DNA of 64,000 bases. It comes from Acanthornis magna (lineage: Eukaryota > Chordata > Aves > Passeriformes > Acanthizidae). This document shows positions 30,829 to 42,785 of this stretch, one piece after another. The DNA is taken from assembly GCA_036785705.1 (NCBI GenBank), contig JAWUZG010000027.1, positions 4,941,501 through 5,005,500 of the forward strand, read 5' to 3'. The number at the start of each line of letters is the position of its first letter. Position 1 is the stretch's first letter. The position numbers and the translations under genes were made by a program. A model generated the notes under the pieces. It ran no database searches. It saw nothing but the letters and a program-made list of their open reading frames with translations, and was not told the DNA's origin.

Positions 30829-31435
30829 TGTGCCAGTGGTCAAATTCCTGGGTCAGGAAGAGAGCCAGCACCAGGGCCTGAGCCAGCAGGAAGCTGCTCA
30901 GTTGTTGCAACTGCACTACTTTGGCACCAGTTTAGGTCATGTGTGTCCCCTGTCCCCCAGATGAGTTCTTTGGGAGGTCAGCTGAGCTCCAGAGCTTGTG
31001 GCACACAGATCTTGGCAGGTAGGCCTAGTGCAGCCGAGGGCTTTCCCTACCTCCAAGCTGGGCTGGTCCTGACGGCTTTCCTGAGACAGGTTAATGAAGC
31101 ACCGCTGCGTGTGAGCTGTGAAATTACAGCTTTTAATAACCCCGGTTAACCCTTCAACAGCCCCAGTGCCCTGTGGAAAACTCCAAAGCATTTGACTGAT
31201 GGGTGTCTGCCTTGAACTTGTAGTTGGAAGGAGAGAAAGGACAGATTGTGGCTTGCACATCCCTGGGTAATTTGGGGCAGAGCAGATAGTGCAAGGCAGG
31301 CCTGCACTTCCCCTGCCTTTTGGGTTTTTTGGGGCTGTTGTTTACAGTCTGCTGTTCATTGCATTCCTCTTTGCTGCTTAACCCTGGATTAATTTTCTAT
31401 TGCACTGTGATTCCTGAAGGCAACATACTGCTAGC

Positions 31436-31621
31436 ATTAAAAATAAAATTAAATTAATTAAAATAAATAATCAATAATATTAAATAATAGAATAAATAAT
31501 AATAAATAATTAATATTTTTAAATAAATATATAATAATATGTAATATTATAGAATAAATATATAATAATATATAAGAATAAATAATAATATATAATTAAT
31601 AATAATTAATTAAAATTAAAT
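31436..31621. repeat. AT-only low-complexity tract
   Basis: About 185 bp of almost pure A/T built from AATAAAT/AATAAT units, with only a few C or G. Multiple AATAAA-like words occur by composition and are not evidence of a gene end. Confidence 0.9.
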
Positions 31622-32465
31622 CCATGCATCCAATCCCTGTGTTTCACACTCAGAAAAATGCCTCTGAGGCCAGACTGAGTGCCACTGAAACTGCACCACA
31701 GCTGGGAGGAGATGTGTCCTGCCCTTTCCAAGCACCCGGGGATAACTGGCACAGTCTGTGTCCATGCTGGATGGCCCAGGGCACTTCCCATGGCTCTTTT
31801 TGTGTGGTAGATGTCATTAGAAACTCAACATTTGCCACCCTGCCTCGGCTGGAGCACTGGGTGCTTACAGCTCCCAGGTGCAGTGGGATCAGGAGTTGCC
31901 TGGTGTGATGGACTTAGCTTTTCTTTCTTCTCCAGAAAGGAGCAGAAAGATTTGGATGGAGATGTGGATGTCCTTTCTCTGGTTAGTGATATTGGTCATG
32001 AAATGTGTTACATCAATGTGTCTGTGCCAGCCTGAGATATCAAATCTGATTTGAAAATATTTTCTGTTAATATTTTATCCCAACCTCTACTTCTACCGCC
32101 TTAATAGTGGGGATGGAGGAAGTGAAAGAATGGTAAAAGTGCAAATATCTTACAGGGCAGGGTAGGCCAGCCTGTGTCTCTTCCTTCATTTTTAATTTAA
32201 AACATGACTTTTCCCACTGTCTGTAACCTACAAGACCAGCAATTCCAAACCAGAGGACTTGCTCAGTTTTTGCATAGACTGACTCAAAAAACAATGTAAA
32301 AAACAGTGTTGCAGCAGCTACAAGTCTGGGTCAGAAAAACTGGTAAAATCTGGAATAAAGAGGTAAACTGAGCAGTGCACATCTTTTTCTGTATAACAGA
32401 TCTGAACTGTCTTTGAACAGCTGCAAATTCATATAAGCCTGATCCTTTCCCTCTTCATGAGTGGG

Positions 32466-32760
32466 GGAGGAGAGGGGTGTGTTGATCTTTTCTCTCTGGG
32501 TGCGAAGGAATGGCTTAAAGCTTCATCAGGGAAGGTTCAGGCTGTATATCAGGGAAAATATTCTCCCCTGAGAAGGTGATCTAGCAGTGGAAGCTCCCTA
32601 GGAAAGTGGCACCAAGCCTGATGGTGTGCAAGGAGCACTTGGACAACCTTCTGAGATACATGGGTTAATTTTTAAGCTGTCCTATGTGAAGTCAGTAGCT
32701 GGAGATGATCCTCATGGGTCCCTTCCAGCTCAGGATATTTGCACAGTTGAGTCCTCTTTG
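32466..32760 (+). mobile_element. CR1 LINE fragment, old
   Basis: A divergent CR1 3' end: 'TGTTGATCTTTTCTCTCTGG', 'GGTTCAGGCTGTATATCAGG', then 'GATGATCCTCATGGGTCCCT' and a decayed tail. Confidence 0.8.
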
Positions 32761-34414
32761 AATCACCAAACGTTTCACCCAGGAAGAACTAAGGTGTGTG
32801 GTGGAGTTTGTTGTGGCTGACTCAAAAATTACTTATCTTTGCATAAACCCCAGCTGTTGGGATATCAAACAACAGGAAATGGGTCCACAGAGTTCACTGC
32901 AGCTTTGCCATCTTTCCTTGCACTGATAACTGTCTTGTTTCTAGCTTGGATTGATTAATTTCTTACCTGTTCTTTCTCCTGAGGGCATGGAGATTACAGA
33001 ACCATCTTCTCATTATTAGTAATTTCTGCTAGTTTCATAACTGTGCTTGGATAGAGAGAAAAATCCTCATTCTGAGTAACATACTAAAAGGACAAAAAAG
33101 ATAAAATTTGAGTGACAAAGGCTGTAATTCTTTTTTTCATGGATGAGACACAAGGCAACAAAATCAGTTGACTTCTCCCCTTCTCAAAATCATATGGATA
33201 GTGGATGATTTTTTTGTTAATGGCTTTGGGTGCCTAACCAGACTTCTGAAAGATTGGCAGAGTCCAGACTTCCCTCAGGCTCTTAGCCCTTTGTCTGAAA
33301 AATATGCTTTGAAGAATTCCCAACCTGATTTTTGAAGTTCTCCATTGTTTTTATTTGTACTTAATTAACCACTGTGAATTGCTCAGGTGTGACAATAACA
33401 GTAAATTAATCAAAATTGTCAACTTTTGTTAGACATCAGAGGTCTCAAATATAGAAAGAGTCCTAAAAGTCTACTGAAAGTTGGAACGCAGTTAAATGAC
33501 GGACACAATATCCAAGTTGCCACCTGGAAAAGCAACCAGGAATGTGGCTTTCTGTGGACAAATCCAGCTCACTCTGTTCAAGTACCTGAAAGCAGCACCT
33601 TGAAATTACTCTGAAGCAATAATGATGTAGTGAAAATGGCACATAAATTCCATGATTAATCTAGGTGGTCAATTGGTGTGAGATTTCATGTGAGCTTTGT
33701 TTTAATGCCCTTTGACATTTGTTTTGCAGTTCAGAATTTTTTTGAGGTTTTTTCCTTGTTTCAAGGCTCTTATGGAAAGTCTTTGAAATCAGATAGTGAA
33801 ATCAGAAATTCATCCCCTTCTGGTGTTAAATTCATATATGCATGTATAGATGGATGTTGGTTTTTTTTTTTTGGTGGACATCTATATAGAAATACATAGT
33901 CAATTAAAAAAGGTAGTTGTCCTGGATGCTGAGTTTTTATGGTTTAACAGCTAATTCAAAATTAAAATTGGATTTCTTTCCATTTCCAGCCATTATCCAT
34001 GGCATAACTAAGCAACACCATCCTCAAGTTATTGATGGGGCTGAGTTCACACAGATCTTGCTAACTGGGATGGATATAACTACACCCCTCTTTACCTGGT
34101 AAACCTTGGGTTTCAACAGCAGTGATTTCCTGCTGATGCTGGTGGTACTGTAGATGCAGAAGCATTGATCTGCAGCTCTTTGGAGGTGTGCTCTTCATTC
34201 TGATCTGTGGCTTTTCTGGCAAAGCCTCCCTTTTTTTCTCTTACATGTCTCCTCCTCAATCGCCTGTTTCCAAAACTACATTTCTGGGTACAATTTACTC
34301 GTGCAGCAGATGTAGCAGAGCTGGAGGAAGAAAGGCAACCTAATAAAGGTTTACACATCAAATGGGGCAGAATTAAGGATGGTGTAGCTGTAAATGTTTC
34401 TTGGAAGGGAAAAG

Positions 34415-34838
34415 GAGCTGGTGAAGAGTCTGGAGCACAAATTATGAGAGGAAGCTGAGGGAGATGGGAGTGTTCAGCCTGGAGGAAAAGAGGCTCAGGC
34501 TTCTCACTCTCCACAGCTCCCTGACAGGAGGGTGCAGCCAGGTGGGGATTGACCTCTTCTCCCAGGCAACTGGTGACACGACAAGAATAAATGACCCTAA
34601 GCTGCACCAGGGGAAGTTTAGATTGGATGTTAGGAAAAATTTCTTTACTGAAAGGGTTGTCAGGCACTGGAACTGGCTGCCCAGGGAAGTGGTGGAATCA
34701 CCATCCCTGGAAGTGTTCAGAAATATGTGGATGTGGCCCTTGGGGACATGGTTTAGTGGTGAACATGGTGGCACTGGGTTAATAGTTGGAGTCGATGACC
34801 TTTTTGATTTTTTCCAACCTTAATGATTCTGAGATTCT
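34415..34838 (+). mobile_element. CR1 LINE, 3' end
   Basis: Close in type to 1603-2529: 'GTTTAGATTGGATGTTAGGA', 'ACATGGTTTAGTGGTGAACA' and a tail AATGATTCTGAGATTCTTT. Confidence 0.95.
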
Positions 34839-36953
34839 TTGGACCTTGGTGTTGGCACGGTGGGAGCTGCCATGGATGTGGACATGGCAGCAGCAGCTCT
34901 AGGCAAGACATGTGGGGCTGTCTTGGAAGGGCTGGGAAGGTGGGAAGGGAATTAACTGATGCTTCCAAGCAAGTCATGGAGCACCACTGACTTTCTGAGC
35001 AGGGCCCAGGTCCCCACAACAGTGTGAGGGAGGTGTGTCATGTGAGTAGTTGTGGGAGGGGAGGAGTGTGCATGGCAGCTGATGGCCTGAAGATGCATTT
35101 CCACTTGTGAATTTGGACTGGAGCTGTTCTGCTCCACCTCAGGTTGCCTCAACAGAGTGCTTGTCAGCCAAATTAAAAAATTACTTTTGAAGACTGTAGA
35201 GGGATGTAAGTCAAAGGTGCTAAAGAAAAGCCATGTGCTGCTTCCTGAGAGTGAGGAGGGGTGGTCCAAAGGTGACCAGGAAGCCTCAGCATTGCAAAGC
35301 TTTGAAGGCTGTGCCTCTCCCCCAGGAACGAGCATTTAGGGAACTTTAAGTGTGTATCTGCTTGCACTGGAGCCAGTGGTGGCATTCCCAGGTTTAGCAG
35401 CTGCTTATGTACTGTGAAATGATATCCAGAATTCATCCTCAAGGACCTGCCTTAACAGAGGGAAGCGTGTAGACACTCTACTAAATATCAGTGGGATCCA
35501 CAGAAGAGGTCAAGCTGAGACAAAACACATTCCCAGGATAAGGTCTCTCTCTGAAATTTCTGACCTGAGTTTTCTAAGCCTGAATTTTTCTAATGCAATG
35601 TTATGTGCTGGCTAAATGGATTTCAGTTAATTTTCTGCTATGAAATAATTTCAATTTTAACAATAGCTGTCACTCCCAATATAATACAGAAATAGTTTAG
35701 TAATATAGGTCTTAAAACACTACTCTGATAAATATTTACATTACTTAAGTTAAAAGCTTGGTTATGAATTGTTTTCATTCCAGCAGTGTAAACATCCTTC
35801 TAGAGTCTGCACTGTAATGTTGAGATTGAAGTCACTTTTCCCTATTTGCCTTCTCTTATTTTATCAGTGCAAAAATATTCTTTAGTGGAGTCTGATAAAA
35901 GTATTTCACTGTACAAATGCTCTTCTTTTCTGTACAATACAAAAAAGAGAAAAATAATGTTAGGTACCTTTTTGCAGTCAGCAAAAAAGCATCAGTTCTT
36001 TGTCAGATGTTAGTTCAGTTTAAGTAGAAATTTGAATACATGAACATAAAATACAGGCTTTCTGTTCAAGGGGCATTTTCCTGGTGATAAATAGATTTTG
36101 GTTATTGTTTAATGTTTTATGCTTATTTGATAAAGGAAAACTTTATAAAATGAGAAACAAATGCTATTTAAGGTGTGTGAAGCAAGGTACCAGCTCAAAT
36201 AGCCTGAAGTGACGAGCAGTAATAGATGTGGATATGGGGTTTGAACTGCAATCCCAGCCATATTCTTGTGGTGAAAAGGAAGGATTTGAATGATGGCAGC
36301 AGAATGCAAGTCTCCCCAGTATCATCAGTCTGAAGTGGCTGTAGAAATTCAGGCAGTCATTTAATAAAAACACCTCTTTTACTATGGAGGCTGTAAATTA
36401 TACAGGCCTGTCAAGTTACAGCTCTGCCTTTGTGCCTGGCACGATTGTAGTGTTCTCAGTCCATAATTTAGAAAAGGATTAAAGTTCTCCAATGCTCTGC
36501 TGTTTTTACAATGTTTTGGTGATAATAAGATTACCTCAGCCTCCCTCTCTCATGTGAAAATGTCTCTAAAAAGACATACCATATTTGAAGGTGGGGTTTT
36601 CTCACACAGAGATGCATATATTTGAGAGGGAGAAAATACATGACAGTGGTGTCTGGCACCAAAATCTTATTGTGGGGCTGGAGATGCCTCATTACTCATG
36701 GATGCTGAAGGCATGCAGCTGATTTGCTCTGTACAAGTGCTGCTGAGTTTTTAAGGTCATGTCAGCAAGGTTTCTTTTTATTAAAGAAAAGGTTTTGAGT
36801 TTTTAAAAGCTTGTGAAACTAGAGATTTTAGAGGACCTATTCCCTGGAAAGCCAAGTTTCTTTAATTATCTGGGATAATTACTGGATAAACCTCAGACGG
36901 AGAAAAATACTACAAGTGTTGTCTGTCAGAAAGTAAGAGCAAAAGAGATTTTC

Positions 36954-37205
36954 TGTGGATGCACTGTTCTAAAGGTTTTCTCCTCTTTCTCATGGGGAAT
37001 AAAGTTGAATTCTTTGCTCTTTCTAATCTTTGTTTTGGTATTGGGTGCTGTAAGGTTTCGACCAATCCCCTTGGGGGTGGACAACTGTCAACCAATAATT
37101 GTTAGACTATTAATGCATATGTAAGAAGAGAACTGTGAATAAATCTCTTTCTCTTCCCATCTTGTCGGGTGCTGTCTGTCTGATTACTTCGGAGCCTCTG
37201 CCACA
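36954..37205 (+). mobile_element. Solo retroviral LTR with 6-bp target duplication
   Basis: A 252-bp element bounded by a perfect 5-bp inverted repeat (TGTGG...CCACA) and by the perfect direct repeat ATTTTC at 36948-36953 and 37206-37211. CCAAT boxes lie near 37060 and 37091. A polyadenylation signal AATAAA (37138-37143) is followed by a T/C-rich R-U5-like stretch, which sets plus orientation. A 6-bp duplication is typical of class II (ERVK-type) elements. No internal retroviral sequence flanks it, so it is a solo LTR. Confidence 0.85.
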
Positions 37206-37720
37206 ATTTTCTACTTGAATAAAATCATGCTTTTGGAAGCCTGGTGTCAGTGGGTATTCTGGAGATGGCAGAAAATTACACATGCTCTACTGGTGATCTG
37301 GGAATTCTCTATTTTCAGCAGTAGGAAGCTCTGACTTCTTTCATCACCTGCCTCAGCACATCAGGTCTTCAGTTTGCCACCAGGCTTAGAACTTGGCTGC
37401 TGTGCCTTTTAGGGTGAGTAGATATCTTATTTTTGAAGAAGAAGGAAAAATATTCCCCTGACAAGTTTGTGATTTGTTTTTTTTTTTTTAAAGATGGCAC
37501 TATGAAGCCACCCAGATGTTCAGCAGAGGTCCTGTGGAGGACAGATTAGACAGCAAAAGTGCTGAAGAGTCAGGCAAAGATGCACAGAAAACAAAATTTA
37601 TCATATGCTGCTTCAGTATTCCTCTGATTATCTCTACCGCATACCAGACATACTTAGGTTTCAATCTCCTTGCAAAAACTCCTGCTAATAGCATTTGCTT
37701 GAATTATTTAAGAAAAGAAG

Positions 37721-37805
37721 AGAGGAGAGGAGAGGAGAGGAGAGGAGAGGAGAGGAGAGGAGAGGAGAGGAGAGGAGAGGAGAGGAGAGGAGAGGAGAGG
37801 AGAGG
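37721..37805. repeat. (AGAGG)17 microsatellite
   Basis: Seventeen perfect 5-bp units, a pure purine strand of 85 bp preceded by an imperfect AGAAAAGAAG lead-in. It gives a spurious EERRG-repeat open frame. Confidence 0.97.
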
Positions 37806-38034
37806 ATTCAAGCCTGAGCCCTCACCTGCAGTCAGAGCCTACAGCCTGTATTACAGAGGGGAAAAAGGGCCACAAAACCAGGCACTGAATTCTTTGTGCT
37901 CTAGGATCCAGGACCAGGCAGCTCCCCTGAAGTCAGTCATTATTCCAGCTATGAATGACCCCAGAATGTCATTCTATATAGGAAGGCTTGGCTGTTGTCC
38001 ATGGACGTCTTGATCATGCCTCCCTTGCCTTTCA

Positions 38035-38311
38035 CCCTGCTGCTGTGAGGAGGAACTGAACAACCTAAGCAAGCTGACTTGGGGGTGGGTTAGGTTGGAT
38101 ATAAGGAAAAGACTCTTTCCCCAGAGGGTGCTGGGCACTGAACAGGCTCCCAGGGAATGGTCACAGCCCCAAGGCTGCCAGAGCTCTAGGAGTGTTTGGA
38201 CAACCCTCTTAGGCACAGGACGGCATTGTTGGGACTGTTGTGCACAGGACCAGGAGTTGGGCTTGACCATCCTTCGAACTCAGTATAATCTATGATTCTA
38301 TAATTCTATGA
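38035..38311 (+). mobile_element. CR1 LINE fragment
   Basis: 'GGTTGGATATAAGGAAAAGA', 'CAGGGAATGGTCACAGCCCC', and the tail CTATGATTCTATAATTCTATG with tandem octamers. Same subfamily as 42520-42785 and 47268-47600. Confidence 0.95.
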
Positions 38312-38361
38312 ACCTGACCACCTTTATTCCCCAGAACTCCCTCCAGGCTGGGTGAAGAGGG

Positions 38362-38401
38362 GATATCTACATTATCGTCTAGATATCTACATTATCATGT
38401 A
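38362..38401. repeat. Two-copy 20-bp tandem repeat
   Basis: GATATCTACATTATCGTCTA at 38362-38381 is followed directly by GATATCTACATTATCATGTA at 38382-38401 (17 of 20 identical). Confidence 0.85.
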
Positions 38402-38735
38402 GATAGATGTGGTATCAATGGGCTGTTGTCAGGCATAACTTGCCCCTCAAACCCACAGTCCTCTCCTCTGGTGTGGAACAGTTCTCAGAGCTGTGCAAAT
38501 GCCCACTTCAGCTATGCTGTCCTGGCTGTTCACTGCACATTCTGTGCAGATGCTGAGGAAAAGCTGAAGTCTTCAGTGGCCCATGATAGAATTGGACAAG
38601 CTGAAAACTGTGCCCACCACCTGGAAAAATCCTTGAGAGAGCACTTCACATGCCTCACATGGTCAAAACACCAGCGTCTGCCTCTGGACCTGGGAATCTG
38701 TAGGTGGCTGTAGAGACGCCTGGAAAGGAAATGGA

Positions 38736-39440
38736 TTACAGGATGGGTAAGGCTGGAAGGGACCACAGAGGGTCATTCTGGTCCCACCTCCCTGCTCCAG
38801 CAGGGCCATCCCAGAGCACACGGCACAGGATTGTGTCCAGACAGTTCTGGAATATCCCCAGTGAGGAGACTGCACACCCTCTCTGGACAATCTGTTCAGG
38901 GCTTGGGCACTGCACAGGACAGAAGTTCTGCCTCATGCTCAGGTGGAACTCCCTGGGCTCAGTCCCTGCCGTTCCTCTGTGCCATTGCTGGGCCCCCCAA
39001 AGCAGAGCCTGGCCCTGCTCAGAGCCCTCCCTGCAGACAGGGACAGACAGGGCTCAGGGCCCCTCTCAGTTGTGTCTCCTCTCAAGGCTGAACAGCCCCA
39101 GCCCCCTCAGCCTTTCTCTGTAAGAGATGCTCTGGTCTCTATAAATCATCTCCGCAGCCTCCGCTGGCCCAACTCCAGGAGCTCCATGTCCCTCCTGTCC
39201 TGAGGAGCCCAGAGCTGGACACAGCACTCCAGATGTGCCTCACAGGGCTGGGCAGAGGGGCAGGATCACTCCTCATCCTGCTGAGAATGCTCTTCCCAAT
39301 GCACCCCATGGAACCATTGGCCTTCTTGTCCCCCAGGGCACTGTTGGCTCATGGACAGCCTGTTGTCCACCAGGACCCCCAGGTCCTCCTCCACAGAGCT
39401 CCTTCCCAAAAGTCCTGTGTCCTCTACTCCTGTGATTCTG
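38736..39440 (-). mobile_element. CR1 LINE, long 3' part
   Basis: About 700 bp in reverse complement: 'GCTGGAAGGGACCACAGAGG', 'CTCAAGGCTGAACAGCCCCA', 'CAACTCCAGGAGCTCCATGT', and ORF2-proximal 'GGACAGCCTGTTGTCCACCA'. Its 5'-truncated end meets the next CR1 head to head. Confidence 0.95.
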
Positions 39441-39826
39441 TATGAAGGGAGGCTGAGGGTGCTGGGTTTGTTCCACCTGGACAAGACTCAGGTGGGCCAG
39501 TGCAGACTTCTCCTGGCTAGAGGGGAATTTTAGAAAAGGCAGAACTGGTTTCTTCTCAGAAGGTACCAGAGGCAAGGGGCACATGTTGCAACAAGAAAAA
39601 TTCTGATTTTTGATTTGGAAAAATTCTTCCCTGTGTGAGTGGTGCAGCACAGAAGCAGAAGCCTAGGAAAGACGAGGAATACCCACCCTTGGAAAAGGTC
39701 CGATCTTGACTGGATAAGGCCTTGTGGGATCTCATCTAGCTTTGGAATTAGTCCTGCTGTGAACAGGGGTTGGACTATGGACTTCCAGAGGTGCCCCACT
39801 ACCTGAATTGTTCAGTCAAAATAATG
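39441..39826 (+). mobile_element. CR1 LINE fragment, head to head with the preceding copy
   Basis: Plus-strand CR1 of a different, older subfamily: 'GGGAGGCTGAGGGTGCTGGG', 'AAATTCTTCCCTGTGTGAGT', 'GGGGTTGGACTATGGACTTC' and a decayed tail near 39810. Confidence 0.85.
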
Positions 39827-40589
39827 ATAAAGTCTAAAAGTTCATGCAGGCTCTTCCAGCTTCTCCAGAGCCACTTTCCACCTTGTGTTGCTGCTCCAGG
39901 GATTGCTTGGTCAGTGTGTGCATCTCATGGTATCGCAGGGAAAAGAAACGTGCCTAGTCCCCCTGGTTATTCCTGACTAAAAGGTTGTTTTTCCTAAACA
40001 GTAAACCAGGAAATTATAAAAACAGCTCAATTTTGTGTTTTTCCTTGTCACCACCCACCTCCTGCTTCCGTCACCCAAAATCTCTTGAACACTTTGTTCA
40101 GTCAGCCTCAAGTTTCCTAAAAGGACATTCTACCCTGAGTTAATATCATGCCTGTGAAAGTTCAAGCTGATTATTTTTCCTCTAGAGAGAATCAAAATTG
40201 GGGTTGTAATGGAGGTCTTGTTACAAACAACGATGAAAGAATTTATAATTTCTGACATCAGTGGGGTGGCACTGGTGTGGAGTCACACACGAGTGGGCAG
40301 GAGGAACTGAGCTCTTCTCTGCTCCACTGGTTTTGTGAAGGTCTCTTTCACTGGTGGAGGTTTATCCAAACCCACCTAAACATGTGTACATATTTATTTG
40401 CTAAAGCAAACCAGGCTACAAATAGGACCAAAATTCGCATTTAAACATCCCTACAAGCAGCCCCTCCATGAAAAAATCTTTCTCCAGCCCTGCTTAAGAA
40501 AAAACCTGGGAGAGTTTATTTTCCTCAGGGTTTACAACTCACTGTTTTCCACAAAAGCACCCCTCTGCTTTTCCAAGAGTAAGGATAAT

Positions 40590-40715
40590 TCTGTGGCTAG
40601 AGCACATGACTGAGACTTGGGGTTTTCTTCCCAGCTGTTGCACAGACTACTTGTGTGTCCTTGAGTAAATCTGATTAATCTTGCTGCACATCTGTAAAAT
40701 GGACATACTGCTCTT
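40590..40715 (+). mobile_element. MIR-like ancient SINE relic
   Basis: A tRNA-derived head (GTGGCTAGAGCACATGACTGAG) runs into TTCTTCCCAGCTGTTGCAC, then 'TGTGTCCTTGAGTAAATC' and 'CACATCTGTAAAATGGACAT'. This order matches the MIR core (…TTCCCAGCTC…TGTGACCTTGGGCAA…CATCTGTAAAATGG). MIRs are old in amniotes and rare but known in birds. Confidence 0.65.
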
Positions 40716-41224
40716 TCTCCCCATTCACAGAAGCTGCTGCAAGCCTTTTAGACTTTTGCAAGTCAACTGAATAGAAATGGAGAGAAACAGGCATGAACTT
40801 TTGTGTACAAGTGCTTACTGAGGAAATAGTGGATTTCTTTTTTTTTCCTAGAATGTATTTGACATTAATCCTGTACAAGGTTGGGTGCAACATCTAGAAA
40901 GTTTATGGGTTTTTCCATCCAAACTGAAGGGGATGTTTCTTTGAGTGAGCCTCAGTTTTTTAAAAATTAAAATGAGAACACTTAAAGTTACTTTTTAAGT
41001 TAAAAAGAGAAATGCTAGTTTTGTCAGTATTACGTATTATTTTTAAATGTAAGTGAATAGATCTTCCCAGCCAGCTATAAGCCACAGGTTTTATGGGAAA
41101 AACAATGCCATTGTGGCTGAGTGCAGGCACGCCGAGGGCTGGGAAGTGACAAGACAGGAACATCCAGCTCCCTCCCCACATGCAGGTTCAGCAGGCAGGC
41201 AGGATTTGTGATTTGGTTTTTTTG

Positions 41225-41352
41225 AAAAAAACACCTGAAGGTGTTCAAGAAATGACTGGACATGGCGCTCAGTGCCATGGTCTGGTGGTCAGTCAAAGGT
41301 TGGACTTGATGATCTTGGAGGTCTTTTCCAACCTCAAGAATCCTGCATTCCT
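41225..41352 (+). mobile_element. CR1 3'-end fragment
   Basis: 'GGTGTTCAAGAAATGACTGG', 'GGTTGGACTTGATGATCTTG', then 'GAGGTCTTTTCCAACCTCAA' and a decayed tail. Confidence 0.9.
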
Positions 41353-42519
41353 TTTTATCCTCAGGGTCAGTGCACAGCCCTATAACTCACCATCCATATC
41401 TGAACCCTGCAGTGAGAAGAGAGAATTGCCACCTTCCTGTGGTTTTCTGTCACACTGACCACCCCTGTCCCTCAAGTACTTCACAAATATCAATGGAAAT
41501 ATCTCCAGGAAAAGACATCTACCACCACAGGCATTTTTCTGGCTGAGAGCTGAAGTTACAGTGTCTCCAGATATGTGGTGTCCTTTTAGGGTTAAATCTG
41601 ACTTGAATTGGAAGGAGCTACATATATGGAAAAAGCAATATAGGGTGAATATATTCAAACCTTTGCACTTTAAAGGGTATAACAACAACAATTCATTATG
41701 GGCCAGAGTTTTTCTACTGACTGGTCAACTTCAGTGCCTCTCTTCCAGCTGTTCATAATGTGATACCTTGGAGGGACTTGATTTTCTGTGTACTGGATAT
41801 TCACAGCTGAAAATGAATTCATCAATTCAAGTCATGTCAATAAAGATAAAAAATTTTTCAATCCTCCTAGTTTTCAGTGTATGTTTTCCCTTCAAATTCT
41901 TTTATAATAACTTTATCAGATATGATCAGGTATTTATCAGGCTAAAAACATTAGTAAAAAATGGGAATAGGTTAGTAAAATAATGAGGTTTAAGAAAAAA
42001 GTTTTTAAAAATAATTTTTGAAAATTATAAACCACTTACAAAATTACAAGTCTTAAATTTTGCATATTTGTGATAGTAAATTTCCATCAATTTTGTCAAA
42101 CTGTGATCTGCACCCTGTAACTTAAAGCATAAGAAATATTTCCAGTGCCAAAAGTTCAGGCTGCAATTATTTACGGGAGTGGCTGAAAAATGAGATTTAG
42201 GAAGCAGTTCAAGTTCTGTTCACATTTTTCAGTTTTCATTCATCTCCTGTTACATTTCTAAGCTTTCTCATCAACAGCAAGCACAGATGATTCACTGAAA
42301 GAATACGAGTGAGTTGCTTATGTCACCACATATCTTCGGGAGCTGGAAATTTAAACAGAGGAGTATCATAGAGTCATGATAAATCCCGTGCACTGGCAAA
42401 ACTGCTCTCACTGCAATGTTTTCCTGTCTCTATTTTTAACAATTTAACTCAATACTGTACAGAGATGATCCTGTTCCTGCTGACAGTGATTACTGGTTTA
42501 TGCAGGAGCAAGATGGGAA

Positions 42520-42785
42520 CATGGAGAAATGCGTGGAGCTGTGTCAGGGGAGGATTAGGTTGGATTTCAGGAAAAGGTTCTTCCTCCAGAGGGTGGTTAG
42601 GCACTGAACAGACTTCCCAGGGAATGGTCACTGCCCCAAGGCTGCCAGAGCTCCAGGAGTGTTTGGAAAACCCTCTCAGGGATGCACAGGGTGGGATGTT
42701 GGGACTGTCTGTGCAGGGCCAGGAGCTGGACTGGATGATCCTTTTGGGTCCTTTCCAACTCGGGATATTCTGTGATTCTATAATT
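42520..42785 (+). mobile_element. CR1 LINE fragment
   Basis: 'GGATTAGGTTGGATTTCAGG', 'CCAGGGAATGGTCACTGCCC', 'GGACTGGATGATCCTTTTGG' and the tail TTCTGTGATTCTATAATTTC. Confidence 0.95.

Larger units (their letters stand above)
28244..36947. other. Intergenic, repeats only
   Basis: Between the listed CR1 copies, LTR and AT tract, the unique blocks 28244-29069, 29663-30551, 30829-31435, 31622-32465, 32761-34414 and 34839-36947 show nothing recognisable. The stretch 34839-36947 is AT-rich with no repeat signature. Confidence 0.5.

Noticed and set aside
37721..37805. Regularly spaced repeat considered as a CRISPR-like array
   Set aside because: It has 5-bp units without spacers in a vertebrate genome; a plain microsatellite.
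37516..38013. A 165-codon plus-strand open frame with an EERRG repeat
   Set aside because: The repeat is the translated (AGAGG)17 microsatellite.
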